The translations under genes were made by a program, and so were the position numbers. The notes under the pieces were generated by a model. The model was not told the DNA's origin. It ran no database searches and was given only the letters and a program-made list of their open reading frames with translations. From Diatrype stigma (taxonomy: Eukaryota; Ascomycota; Sordariomycetes; Xylariales; Diatrypaceae), in assembly GCA_022225965.2 (NCBI GenBank), contig JAKJXP020000025.1, forward strand, positions 310,001 to 374,000: a DNA stretch of 64,000 bases, written 5' to 3'. Shown piece after piece: positions 35,563-47,502 of this stretch; positions within the stretch are counted from its first letter, which is position 1, and every line of letters begins with the position of its first letter.

Positions 35563-36411
35563 TCACGCCTTGTCTGTCTTCGCCGTGCTGCTATCGACAT
35601 CTCCCCCACTCCTAACAACGAAGAACCGGCCGGCCGTCTCGCTCGCGCCGCCTAGTGCGTCCCAACTCTCGGCGTTTTCACGATTTTCCTTGTGATTATT
35701 GCCAGCATCACCGACATATTTTTCTCCTGCCCCCGCCCCCGCTTCCGCCCCTGCCCCTTGCTGCCTCAGCTGCTGACCTGTATTCCTCCTCCTCCTCCTC
35801 GGCCGGCGCGCGTGGCCCACGACCTCCTCCTCGCCCTCGAGCACGGCCCGCAGCGCCGCGACGCCGACGGCCTGCTCGCGCCGCCCCGCGGCCGTCTCGT
35901 CCCGGATGGCCCGCAGCGGCGCCACCCCGCGCGTGTCGACCCCGCGCGCCGCCCGCACGAACCCCAGCTGCGCCTCCAGCGTCGCGAGCATCTGCCGCTC
36001 CTCCGCGGCCGACCCGGGCTGTGGGAGCGCCGAGAGCCGGAGGAGGTGGGAGAGTAGGGCGGGGGTTATTGTTTCGGTGGAGGTGGAGGGGGGGGTTGAG
36101 GTTGGTTGTGATGGTGGTGTTGGTGATGCTGGCGTTGGTGGTGGTGAGGGTAAGAGGGATCGGACGGACCATGTTGACTGGGATAGGATGCCGGCTATGT
36201 CTGGGTCTGTGTCTGTGTCTGCGGATGAAATCTGGTGTGCATTTGCGCTTGCGCTTGCGCCTGCGCCTGTGGCTGGCGAGGCTGCCGAGGAGGCTGCCGA
36301 GTGCGTGCGTCTTGGTGATCGTGTGGTTCCGGAACTGATGATGCTGGATAGGGGGGCCTGGCGCAGCGCTGCTGCCATGCCGCACCGGTGGTAGACCGTT
36401 AAAGTGTTCAT
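35563..36411 (-). CDS. GTA3: GatC-like subunit of mitochondrial Glu-tRNA(Gln) amidotransferase
   Basis: Predicted small subunit of the mitochondrial amidotransferase that converts Glu-tRNA(Gln) to Gln-tRNA(Gln). Intronless, 282 aa. The N-terminus carries Arg and Ser without acids for about 50 residues, suiting a mitochondrial presequence. The GatC-type helical block lies at about residues 112-175: TPALLSHLLRLSALPQ, then EERQMLATLEAQLGFVRAARGVDTRGVAPLRAIRDET. The fungal C-terminus SWDALGGASETAGRFFVV is also present. The regions between are long low-complexity Thr/Pro/Ser and Ala/Gly stretches, with an Arg run (RRPRRRRR). The gene diverges from SEC17 with 642 bp between starts. Assignment rests on the GatC-like block; the symbol follows the name used for the Aspergillus homologue. 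Confidence 0.78.
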   Translation of the reverse strand: MNTLTVYHRCGMAAALRQAPLSSIISSGTTRSPRRTHSAASSAASPATGAGASASANAHQISSADTDTDPDIAGILSQSTWSVRSLLPSPPPTPASPTPPSQPTSTPPSTSTETITPALLSHLLRLSALPQPGSAAEERQMLATLEAQLGFVRAARGVDTRGVAPLRAIRDETAAGRREQAVGVAALRAVLEGEEEVVGHARRPRRRRRNTGQQLRQQGAGAEAGAGAGEKYVGDAGNNHKENRENAESWDALGGASETAGRFFVVRSGGDVDSSTAKTDKA

Positions 36412-37053
36412 CGTGGTCTCGTGGTGGGGGGAGGGGGTTCGGTGGTTATTCCTTGCGCTTTATACACATGTCACAGAGAGGATGGTTTATGAGCGGCCAA
36501 TTGGGTAAATCCAGACAGGATCAACTACATTTAGATGATGTATGTTGATTTTGGGAACTAGAACGGTGCAGAAATGCCCCTTTTTCTTAAGCTTCACCTC
36601 CGAGTCTTCGGGTATAAAGTAAGTACGAAGTAGGTATAAAGTGGTTGCTCACCCGTCGGAGAAAAAGGAGGGATGCCAAACCCGCGGGTCGACAGCTTTA
36701 GCTCTAAGTGCATAGTACATGCAACTAATTGATTAGCAGGGGCCCTAGCTCCTAACAGGTAAACCTTGCAGTCATCATTTATCCCCGGGTGCCCTTGTTT
36801 CGTGCTAGAGCCTAGAGCATAACTAAGCCACAGCCTGACTCCATCATCGCCCGCGCTGCAGCCACGCAACACCACACCTACATAGCCTACCACCTGCACC
36901 TATCATCTCTAACTACCTGGTGCTCTTCATGTGTATGTTTGCCCGACTTGACTTTCTTTGTCTCTCACACGCCGACCTTCGATACTCGACTATCCATTAC
37001 GATCTACAACATATCTCTTCTTAGTACCAAGCAAAGCCCCTAAGCTGTCCACA
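36412..37053. other. divergent promoter region GatC-like / SEC17
   Basis: No gene seen. Pyrimidine-rich from about 36900 to 37020, which fits the SEC17 leader. Confidence 0.5.
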
Positions 37054-38210
37054 ATGGCCGGAGACCCTCGTGCGTTGCTGCAAAAGGTGAGATACCCCGC
37101 CACATGTGAATCCATCATACATGATACATGACCCCCACCTCCAACGCTACGATACGACGACAGTCCTAATATCCGTTTCTTGTATATCGCAGGCAGACAA
37201 GACACTCTCCAGCGCAGGGAGTGGCTTCAGTTTCTTCGGCGGTCGGGATGAAAAGTACCAGAATGCCGCCGACTTATATATCGAGGCGGCGAACGCCTTC
37301 AGAATGCAGAAGATGAGTGCGTCGTCATCCCCTTGTCCCTGTCCCCTTGCGCCATCATAGCACAGCTATGGTATCTCCTTGATCGCCAGCTGTTCTTACA
37401 CGTCTTTCCAGACCGAGAAGCTGGCCAGACCTTCGAGAAGGCCGCCGCCGTCCAGACCAACAACCTACACGAACCCGACGATGCGGCCAACACCCTGGTC
37501 GACGCTTTCAAAGTCTACCGGAAGGAGAACCCCGAGGACGCGGTTCGATGTCTAGAGGTCGCCGTGAACCAGTATTGCAAGAAGGGCAACTTCAGAAGGG
37601 CCGCGCAACACAAAGAGAATATGGGAGAGGTCTTTGAGAACGAGATCGGCGATCTGACGCGCGCGCTCGAGAGCTACGAAGCTGCGGCTGGGTGGTTCGA
37701 GGGCGACAATGCTGCAGCGTAAGCTATACCGACCTCGGGCGTATGGGCCAGATAGAGGCTTAAGGAATGCAGAGCTAATCAAAGCATCTATATAGATTGG
37801 CGAACAAACTCTGGTTGAAGGTAGCCGATATTGCCGCCATCGAAGGAGACTACTACAAGGCGATCGAACAGTACGAGAAAGTTGCCGCCGCATCTGTCAG
37901 CAACAACCTCATGCGATACTCGGTTAAGGACTACTTCCTCAAGGCGGGCGTCTGCCATCTGGCCACCGGCGACATAGTCGCGGTCAACCGGGCGCTGGAG
38001 AAGTATAGAGAACTGGATCCCACATTCCCGAGCACCCGAGAGCACCAACTGCTGACCGACCTGGCCGGTACCCTCGATGCGGGAGACCAGGAGGCCTTCA
38101 CCGATCATCTGTTCCAGTACGATCAGATGAGCAAGTTAGACAAGTGGAAGACGACGATCCTGCTGCGGGTCAAGGAGAGCATCCAGGCGGCGGGCGAGGA
38201 CTTTTCTTAA
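37054..38210 (+). CDS. SEC17: alpha-SNAP, Sec17
   Basis: Adaptor that recruits the ATPase Sec18/NSF to SNARE bundles so that they can be taken apart after membrane fusion. Four exons are inferred: 37054-37086, 37193-37316, 37412-37718 and 37796-38210, with introns of 106, 95 and 77 nt. Spliced length is 292 aa, the exact size of yeast Sec17. The protein has the SNAP TPR-like helix pairs: MAGDPRALLQKADKTLSS, FFGGRDEKYQNAADLYIEAANAF, then NREAGQTFEKAAAVQ, KYRELDPTFPSTREHQLLTDL and the C-terminal helix LDKWKTTILLRVKESIQ that contacts Sec18. Exon 1 encodes only 11 residues. The gene diverges from the GatC-like gene and is followed in tandem by RRP12. Confidence 0.96.
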
Positions 38211-39128
38211 GGCGTTGTTTTGTCTTCCAAGGAGGGTACATCTGGAATGCACCCATCTGCTAGACGAAGCCCGCGAGATGCTGGCCTACGAGACTACGAG
38301 CGACGGGGGGACTTCGCCAGAGTACAGATTCATGGCCTCTACAGTTTTTGCTGCATGTGACGATCAGGCGCTATTTCAGGCTGCGTACCTAGACTTATTA
38401 TTACACTTTGCCCGAAACCTTGGGGGGTGAAGAAGACGGCCATGACATGACGCCTTTGGCGCAGACCTTACAGTCGGTAGGGCGATGGCGGACCGACCCA
38501 TCAGGGCCTACTTTGATAGCGTATGAGTACTTATGAGATCTGGAAATCCTCGTCCAACTACCTACCTAATGAATTATTTGTTACTTGTGCATCTGGCGGC
38601 TAGGGATAGGATTTCAGTAGCGGTATCAAAAAATCAAGATACACGTTGCCGATGCTGCCCGTACACTTGTCCTTCCTATATCCCGAGGTCCCATATGTGT
38701 TTTGGATCTCGTAGTGTCAGCATCCCCGTGCCCCAACTCTCATACCGTCGTATGCGGGGATACCTTAGGTGCTCTGGCGCTGATGGGCATTGGGCATAAG
38801 GCATAAGGCATAAGGCATTGACCTGGGTGCGCTACGGCGGCGTTACTAGCATGTAGCCTTAGCTAGGTAGTAATTAGCTGTTAGTCTCTCCCTAAACCCC
38901 CCAGAAGACCCTGGCCATGGCACGCCTGGGCAACCAGTTTGGTGGGGTTGACCAGCTGCGATAAGAAAGATAAGCCACAAAAAAGTATTATCAGCTGGTT
39001 ATCGGAGAACTCTCGCTCGACAGAACAAGAGACTTTTTCGACAGATCCGCCCAAATCGCAGAGGACCCAGCGACCTCATCTACAGATTGCGCATCTGCAG
39101 ATTGTAGATCGAGACTGCCTTTTTCAAC
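38211..39128. other. intergenic region SEC17 - RRP12
   Basis: Tandem spacing of 918 bp. It contains a GGCATAA triplicate at about 38793-38818. No gene is supported; two short ORFs start at non-ATG codons. Confidence 0.5.
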
Positions 39129-42100
39129 ATGGCCACGCTGGAAGAAAAGCTGGACAAGATCCGGTCGCCGAATCTTCAAAGCCAGCAGCAGGTATGCACC
39201 GGACCTCTGACCCTACTCATCTGACCCCATCGCAACTGGGCAACTGGGCAACTGAACTAGGGAACTGACTGACACCGCATGGCATTGCCACTTATACAGA
39301 CGGTCGTGATACTCAAGGCCGTAGAAGAGACCTTGAACGAGCAGAATACACCACCGACACCCACCGGATACTGCGCTGCTCTGCTGGCTTTACTGAACCA
39401 GTCTGTGTCTAGCGGCCAGATCAACAGAGAGTTGACCCCGTCTGTCGTGTATCTTCTCGACGTCGTCACCCCCTTTGCGCCGCAGCCCCTGCTGCGATCC
39501 AAGTTCACCCAGATCCTTACGCTTTTGGCACCTGTGTTGCTGCTATCCGATGCCGAGGCGCCGCTCTTGAAACCCTCCATCGGATGTCTCGAATCCCTGC
39601 TCATCGCCCAAGATGCTGCAGCATGGAAGCTTCCCATCAACGAGATCGGTCCACGGAGAGCCGTAGCAGGCCTGCTGAACCTTGCCCTAGACCACCGCCC
39701 GAAAGTCAGGAAGCGAGCTCAAGATGCCTTGCGCAAGGTTCTCAAGAACCCCCCGCCCAGTCCGTCGCTCGACCATCCTGCCGCCGACCTGTGCGCTGAA
39801 ACGGCCATGAGAAGCTTGACGGAGATAGCGAACAAGTCGGCCCAGGCCCGGAAAAACAAAAAGGCTGAAAGCGACCCCGAACTCATCCATGCCTTGCAGC
39901 TTGTAAAGACAATAGCAGCGGCCAGCGGGGGTTGGCCAAGCAAGAACATCGAGGCGCTCTGTGAGCTACTGCTGAGTATCGCCAAGGGAGGAAACGACCA
40001 TATGACCATGGCCGTATTCGACATCTTCGAGATGATCTTTGAAGGAATGGCAGACGAAGTTGCCTCTGCGAAGTTGCCAAGACTACTCGAAATCATCTCC
40101 GAAATGCGACCTGCGGCCAATGATACGCAGCTCCTGCCTCCTTGGATAGCTATTCTCTCGAGAGGCTATGACGTCTCTGCCCAGATGGAACCTGAGGAGA
40201 CATTTCAAAAACTCCCGGAGCTCTTCCAGATGATTTCCGAATTCATGGAGTCGTCATCCCACAACATCCGGGTTTCGGCCTCGGAGTGTCTGATTTCGTT
40301 CATGGCAAACTGCATTCCGAATCAAGTCATCCTGGAACCTTCTATATTTGATGAGAAGGTCCTGGAGAAGTTGGCTAAGATCGCAGAAAGCTTCCTGAGT
40401 GTCAGGTACCAAGCAGCGTGGATGGAGACGTTCAATGTCCTCGGTGCTATGTTTGAAACTTTGAGGTGGCGGGCAAATCCAATCATGCTCAACGTCGCAA
40501 AGAGCGTGGGTGATATTCGAGGCAACGATTCCTTCCAGGGGAAAAAGGAGGCGGACGAGGTCATTGGCCAGGCGATCAGGGCCATGGGACCTGAGGCTGT
40601 CCTCAGCGTCCTCCCTCTCAATCTTGTCAAGCCCGTCAAAGGTGAACCCGGAAGGGCTTGGATGCTGCCTATCCTCCGCGATTTCACAAGCAACACGAAC
40701 CTCCAGCATTTCAAAACGGAATTTATTCCTTTAAGTGAGGCTATGTTCCAACGAGTCCTGGACCATGGCGACGCTCCCAAGAACATGGAAATAAAAATTT
40801 ATGAGACATTAGTCCATCAGACTTGGTCCATTCTTCCCGGTTATTGCGACCTACCCCTGGATCTTACAGTGGCCTTTGACCAAAGCTTTGCGGAAATGCT
40901 AGCAAACCTTTTGTATAAACAGGTTGATCTTAGACTTGACGTCTGCCGGGCCCTGAAAGCGCTCGTGGAATCAAACCAAGCCATCTTTTTGATTGAGGGG
41001 GAGGAAGATCTGATCTTACAGAGCCGGGTGACCAAAGTCGATGCGCAAAACAATCTCACTTACCTCGGCGGGTTTTCCGGGAACCTACTTGCCGTCTTGT
41101 TCAATGTCTATAGTCAGACTCTTCCTCAATCTAGAGGGCCAATTCTTCAGACAATCAATGCATATCTCAGCATTACTCCCAACAACGAACTGGTCGAGAC
41201 GTTTAACCGAGTGAGCCAGATGCTGGCTAACTCTCTGGAAGAAACCAACAAAGACCAGGACAAAAATAAGTCACAAAAGGCAAAGGACCCCATGCCCTCT
41301 ACGAGTCATACATTGATGGATCTGGTCATAACCATGTCTATATATTTACCACGAGAAAGCTTCAGCCCTCTATTCAACATTGCTTCACTCATCATCGTGA
41401 AAGATGATGATCCCCAGTTACAAAAGAAGGCGTATAAGCTCATACCGCGACTAGCCGAATCTGAAATTGGCCAGGTTGCTCTCAAGGAACGCAGTGAACA
41501 GCTACAGGGTCTCCTGTTATCGAGCGCTGAGAAGGTGTCGGCACCAGCAAGGAGAGAGCGCTTAGCAGCTATTACTGCATTAATCCCATTCATCCCCGAC
41601 GACTCGCTCCACTTCATCCCTTCGGTACTATCTGAGGTGGTAATATCTTGTAAAGAACACAATGAAAAGGCGAGGACTACAGCTTTCGACCTTCTCGTCC
41701 TCCTGGGCCATAAATTAAATGATGCCAAGGGGAAGCTCATCGTGAACAGCAAAATACCTCATATGCCTCAAGATGCGCCATCGGTATCTGCCAGCATCGA
41801 AGAATTCATCACGATGGTCAGTGCTGGACTTGCGGGTAGCACCCCCCATATGATATCTGCCTCGATTACTGCCATTACCCGTATACTTTACGAATTCCGG
41901 GGGTCGCTCACCGATGAAGTATTGAGCGACCTTGTTCAGACCATGGACCTCTTCCTAACCTCAAATAACCGAGAAATTGTCAAGAGTGTTCTAGGGTTCG
42001 TCAAGGTCTGCGTCATCAGCTTGCCAGAGAACCTGATGCTTCCGCGGCTAGCCTCCATGATTCCCAACTTAATGGTGTGGTCTCACGAGCACAAGGGGCA

Positions 42101-43181
42101 TTTCAGAGCGAAGGTAAAGCATATACTTGAGCGCATGGTCCGCCGCTTCGGCGTCGACATCGTCACCCAGCACTGCCCCGAGGCGGATCGGAAACTCATC
42201 ACCAATATCCGCAAGGCCAAGGAACGCAGCAAGAAGAAGAAGGATGCCGGGAAGGCAGCTGGCGACGGCGACGACGAAGACGAAGACGAAGACCAGGCGA
42301 ATGGTGGAAAGCGACGCAGCCGGTTCGAGAGCGAGTACGACGAGGCGTTGTACAGCAGCGACGACTCGGAAGCCGCCTCCGGTGGCGAGTCGGACGACGA
42401 GGCTCCCGGCAAGTCCTCTCGGAAGAACGGCAAGAAGGGCGGCAACACGTACATCATCGAGGACGAGGACGAGCCGCTCGACCTCCTCGGCCGCCAGGCG
42501 CTCGCCAGCATCTCGTCGACGAAGCCTGGGAGGCTGCGCAAGGCCGGCGGCAGCCGGACCAAGGCCAAGACGGACCTGGACGGCAAGCTGATCCTGGGCG
42601 ACGACCAGGACGGCAACGACGACGACGCCATGGTCATCGACACGCCCAGGGACGGCGGCGAGACGACCGGCGTCGGCGCCTACGTCGCCGCGCTCCGCGG
42701 CAAGGACGTCGGTCGCAGGGGCCAGCGCGGCCGCATGAAGTTCTCGAACAAGGGCGGTCGGGATAATAATAACGACGATGACGAGAACGGTGGCGATGAC
42801 GGAGGCATGGACATCGATGAGAAGGATGACTCGGCTATTCGGAGCAAGATCCAAGGCGGCGGCCGGGGTAGGGGCGGCGCCAGCCCCCGCTCGCGCGGTG
42901 GTTTCCGAGGCGGCAGCGATTTCCGCGGCGGTGGCGGCTCCCGCGGCAGTGGGGGGTTCCGTGGCGGCAACGATTTCCGCGGCGGGGGCGGCTCCCGCGG
43001 CGGTGGCGGCTTCCGTGGCGGCGGTGCCCGTAGTGGTAGAGGTGGCATCAGTGCCGGGAGGCCCGGGCTGGGCGCCGAGAGGAGGAGAGGGCCGAGCTCT
43101 TTCGGGGGCGGCGGCCGCGGTGGTGGTGGTGGTGGCCGCGGTGGGGTCGGCAAAGCAAGGGCTGGTGGTGGTAGGAGATGA
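39129..43181 (+). CDS. RRP12: ribosomal RNA-processing protein Rrp12
   Basis: HEAT-repeat export and assembly factor for 40S and 60S pre-ribosomes in the nucleolus and nucleoplasm. Two exons are inferred: 39129-39191 (MATLEEKLDKIRSPNLQSQQQ) and 39300-43181, with a 108-nt intron that joins SQQQ to TVVILKAVEETL. Total is 1314 aa. Helical HEAT repeats fill residues 20-1030, including the NUC173-type region (PIMLNVAKSVGDIRGNDSF onwards). The C-terminal 300 residues are charged: a Lys-rich segment, acidic clusters (GDGDDEDEDEDQ, EYDEALYSSDDSE), a bipartite basic patch and finally an RGG/GAR domain. The RGG part has an exact 54-bp period at 42900-43007. Starting at the ATG at 39279 would miss the conserved first exon. 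GC content rises sharply in the tail. Confidence 0.95.
42900..43030 (+). repeat. 54-bp coding repeat in the RRP12 RGG tail
   Basis: Units starting at 42900, 42954 and 43008 encode GGFRGG[S/N]DFRGGGGSRG[S/G]; the third unit is partial. Two full copies differ at few codons. Confidence 0.85.
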
Positions 43182-44145
43182 TGACGTTGTTTGATATCAA
43201 CAGGGAGGGAAGTGTGTATTTAGCCGCCGTTGGCGGGAGGTGCTTTTATACCCCCCCCCCCTTTCGTTTCTGTCTCTCTCTCTCCCTCTCTCCCCCCCTC
43301 ACGGCCCTCGCTTGCTTGCCTACACCGAGGCGTGTTATCCATTGCCTCAAAGTACCCTAGATATGGGGTATGGGGTCAGATCCTATGCCATGGCGTTCGC
43401 TTTGCGCAGGCATTACTGGGTAGGAGGTTAGTTGCTCGCTGCATCGCGGCGTGGGACTGGCTGGCTACCTAGAGTACTTCAACCTAAGCTTGTTGGCGGG
43501 TTTGATTGCTTGATTTATTTATACATGGCGTTTTTTGGATGGGGGGATGGGGTAAATAAAACAAACTTTTGCTGCTTCTCTTCTTACCTTGGCCGTTTGC
43601 CTACGTACGTGGTTTGTCTAGCCGTCAACTTCTAATCTCGGTGCTGATACATCGAGGGGGAGAGGATAGCAATAGCCTCACTCAGCAACGTCTACTCACT
43701 CAGGCTTCTGCAGACATGTAGGTCCGTACTCGGGTTTCCTAGGCAACAAACATACATGAAGTTGGCGATAGTGATCAATATATGTTACGTACGAAGAACG
43801 ATGTTGAAAGCCGCAGCTAATACCAGACAGCAAACAGCTTCTATAAGTACCTCAAGTAGGCATATAGATACCTACCTAGGTAGGTATGTAGGTCTGAATA
43901 AAATCATATATCCCCCCTTGATCCGCTAAAACGCCGTACAAGTAAATAGACATTATCCATACAAAACAATCCATTCACCATCACCACCACAACCACCACC
44001 ACCCAACGAGCTTCTAGAAAGAAGGCCGCTCTGGCGCAACCTCGCTTCGAAGCCCCTCGCCCCAAAAAGTACAAAGTAGCAAAAAAATTCCCATCCGAAG
44101 AAAATGAGGAGAAGGTCCTGCCGCCGCCAGTTTGCTAGTCGTGCT
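43182..44145. other. convergent intergenic region
   Basis: Between the 3' ends of RRP12 and VTI1. It contains a run of about 12 C at 43251-43262, a CT-rich tract to 43300, a CCTAGG palindrome at 43871-43887 and a CCACCA run near 43990. No gene seen. Confidence 0.5.
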
Positions 44146-45190
44146 TTATCGGAACTTAGCCCAGATCACGGCGATGATCAGGATCACGAGCACGGTGATG
44201 ATGGCGATGGTGATCACCCGATTCGTAGCCATCCTAAACGTTGAATCAGTCAGTCTGAACCGTCCATTTTTTTTCCCTTGAAAATGCCACTTTATTCCAT
44301 CCTTTCATTCTTCCTTCCCCCTCCCTCCTTCCACCTCGCATATCCCCAGTACCTAGTGAGCGCATACATGCAGACAGATAGGAGGAGGCGAGGGAAAAGG
44401 GAGGCGAGGGAGGGTTGAGATAGAAGGGGGCGCGTGAATGGGGGAGAAGGGGGGTGGACATTACCTACGCGCCATGCCGCGCAGGGTCTTGACGCTCCGG
44501 TCGACGTAGGTCTCGCTCTCGAGGAAGCGGTCGTTGACGTTCTGGATGCGGCTGCGCTGCTGGGCCAGCTCGCCGAGGGTGTGGGCGCCGATGGCCTCGG
44601 TCTCGTGGGCCAGGGCCTGCGACGACCGCAGGCGCTGCGAGCTGCGGTCCAGCCGCTCCGTGCCCGCCAGCAGCTGCTGGCGCTGCTCCAGGTGCGCGTC
44701 CCCATGCGCTCCTCCCGGGTTCGCGGGGTCGTCCGTGTACCGCCCGCCGAACAGCGCCGCCCGGTCGTCGGCCAGCGCCCGCAGACGCCGCCGCGCCTTG
44801 TCCGTGTCCGTCTCGTGGTTCCGGAACCGCTGGTTCACCTTGGTCCGCGATGCCGAGGGGATGTTCTGCTTCTCGAGGCGCATCTGGCCGAGCTGTTTTT
44901 TGGAGGGGGGGGAGAGGGCCGTTAGCGGCTGGTCGGTCGTATGTATGTATGATAAAAAGGGGGAAGAATCCCTCCGGGGTTATTTCCAGAGAGAGGGAGA
45001 GAATTCATACCAGCTCGTCTGCCTCCTCCAACGCTCGCTCGGCCTGGTTGATGGCGGCCTTGCGCGGCTCGCCGTTCAGCTCGGGGATCTGGTCCAGCTT
45101 CTGCGTCAGGTCGGCCTGCACCAGCTTGAACTCGGTCTCGTAGGAGCTGAAGAGCTCCGAGCCGGCGTCGGTATCGAGCGGGTTCGCCAT
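44146..45190 (-). CDS. VTI1: Qb-SNARE Vti1
   Basis: SNARE of Golgi-endosome-vacuole transport, partner of several syntaxins. Three exons are inferred: 45190-45011, 44892-44465 and 44233-44146, with introns of 118 and 231 nt. Total is 231 aa. The N-terminal three-helix domain begins MANPLDTDAGSELFSSYETEF. The SNARE motif runs from about residue 135 (LDRSSQRLRSSQALAHETEAIG) to RSVKTLRGMARR, with the zero-layer glutamine in QQRSRIQ. The third exon encodes only MATNRVITIAIITVLVILIIAVIWAKFR, the C-terminal anchor. Without the 3' splice the protein would lose its membrane segment, so the model with the 44234-44464 intron is strongly preferred. Confidence 0.95.
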
Positions 45191-47502
45191 GGTTGATGGC
45201 TGGTGGCTGGTGGCTGGTGCTTGGATAAGAGTTGAGGTATAGGCAAGAAGATAGATAGATAGATAGCCTTCGTTGATGATAACCCTCGGTGGTTGGTTGG
45301 TTGGTTGGTGGTTACAGGCCAGCCGGCAAGCCCCCCTTTCTCGTGATCGATCGATAGGCTTCGCGGGTTAGTCGGAATGGTCCGGTAGCGTTCAATCGTT
45401 ATGCGTCTCGATCTTCGATAGGATTGGAGATTGCGTAGTTCGCGGGCGCGTCGTCGGGGGTTTCGCAGGCAGATTTGTAATGGCGGGTATGGCGGGATTG
45501 ATGGCAATGATGGGGGATCATGGATCATGGGTGCCGCATTAACTCCAAGATCATGCAGTAGGTCCGGAAGGTCCACGGTACCTACCTATGAGGTATGACC
45601 AGGACTGCCAGGGCTGCCAGGACTGCCAGGGCTGCCAGGGCTGCCAGGGCTGCCAGGGCTGTCAGGCTAGGCTGCCAGGTTGCCAGGCACGAGCTGACAA
45701 CCGTGACAACCTACTAATGGAACTACATAACGTAGGCGACAAATTAGGTTAACCAGCCACATTGGAAGTGATCCAGTCCCAGCCACATCCTGGCTCGGCC
45801 CCACAGGTCGTCGTTTCCGTCTTTGGGGCGCGGGGCGCTGTTCTACCTGGCAGTCTGGCCGTCTCGCCTGAAACTGGCAGGGCAGGCGTTGCGGGCCGGT
45901 AGGGGACTGGTAGCCTGTAGGTAACCACTACGTAGTACCTAACCTACTGTAAGCTAGCAGGCTGGCAGGGGCATAAAACTCTGCTGGAATCGGCCGCTTT
46001 CTGCCTTTCTTTCTCTTCTTTTCTTCTCCATGAAAGTTGAACCACCCCGAATGCAGATAAAAGGCTCGACGACGTCAAGTTCTTCCGAGTCGTGGAGTTG
46101 TATTAGCCGGGCAGACTGAAACATGGAGCTTCTAAGAATTGGATATTAGGTGGTTGTCGCTTCGTCGATGCCATCGTTGAGTATTCGGTCCCGTTGAGCC
46201 TCGACATTTTCCCCATCTCCCCGCCTCCCTTTTTCCCTTTTCCCCCCCTCTGCCCCTCATGACGATGATGAACTCCTGTCCTAGTCTTAGTGTCTTTCCC
46301 ATCTCTGCCGTCTTATCTGCCTCCTTTTCTGCAATCCGTTAAAGCTTCTGATGATCTGCCGAGGCAAGCCGGCTCCCACTGGTTTGGACCGTGGTATGAC
46401 TCTTGTGAAGCTGGCTGGCCATGTAAGTATTCTGTAGTTTATGCCCATGTGCCGTGTGCCATGCTGCCATGCTGGACTCGACTCATCTGAAGCCCACAAA
46501 TATGGGACCTCCCAGGAGTCTTCACCGCATCGACTGCAACACGTATTCTCGCCCTAACCACGCCCCCTAACCACGCCTAACGCGAGGGGCACTTGGGAGC
46601 ATCACAGCCTGTCAGGTCTTCTGTTATGGATACTCGAAACCGACGCACCTGCTGCATACATACTATGTGCATGCAGACATGCTGTTTGAAATGTCGGTGG
46701 GTTCCCCTTGATGTAATCACGAGCAGGTCGCCAGGCACCGAGTGGGCTTTCTGGACCACTTCGCCTCTTCGCTATCTGGCATGGGTGTATTTATAGAGCC
46801 CCATACGGTGGCTTTTGCTCCAACCTCGCTTCCTATTCGCCTGCCTTACTGCTATCACATGCTCCTGTTCGTCGCTGGCGGAGACCAGGTAGGCGACAAT
46901 ATGCGCCGTTTCGACTATCGAGTGACTTCGCACACGCCTGCATGCACTAGATCAGTGCAGCCTCTTTACCCAGTCTCCTTCCAGAGAGCCGACGCGAGGC
47001 CTGGATTCGCTATCCCTGACGATGAAATGGTCCTAGTTATACAGGCCCCAGGGCACCTGGCCGGAGTTCAGCCACGTCATATACCACTGGTGAGTTACAT
47101 GTGGCTCACTGCGTGCTATCAACCCAGGTAGGGGTGTTCCGAAAAAACTCTATTCTCTCCCATAGGTAGCCGTGACGTCCTGTGCTTCGCATCGGTGACG
47201 CAGGTTTACAGCTGGCGCCCGTTCATGGCGAGCTACCTGCCTATGATGTGGGTAGGACAGATCCGAGGCGGACAGCGCCACAAAATATCTTCTGCATCTG
47301 CATCAACTAGCTCGTCAGTCTGTCGCTATCTCTGTATATATCATGCCCGCCCGCCTAACCCGGTGGTGTAATTCGATATAAATCTTTGCCGTGCCCCTTG
47401 CGTTCGTTGTGTGTGGGCTTCCTGGCGTCCAAGATCTATCTCCAACCTGTGTGTACCTCTATCTTCAAAAGCGTAGAATCACTCCACACCTAGATAGCAG
47501 CT
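45191..47502. other. 2.3-kb divergent intergenic region
   Basis: Between the VTI1 and FAD oxidase starts. It has a GATA run at about 45253-45269, a GGTTGGTT run near 45290-45310 and a 9-bp array at about 45601-45690. The plus ORF at 46742-47131 starts with GTG and shows no family features. No gene is supported. Confidence 0.5.
45601..45692. repeat. 9-bp tandem array, unit GCCAGGGCT
   Basis: About nine copies of GCCAGGGCT / GCCAGGACT in tandem, diverging at the right end (GTCAGGCTA, GCCAGGTT). Intergenic, about 420 bp upstream of VTI1. Confidence 0.85.

Noticed and set aside
35655..36338. 227-codon plus ORF opposite the GatC-like gene
   Set aside because: Antisense shadow made of Pro/Arg/Leu repeats; the minus frame has the GatC-type block.
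46742..47131. 129-codon ORF upstream of the FAD oxidase
   Set aside because: It starts with GTG, has no family features, and does not join to the next gene by plausible splice sites.
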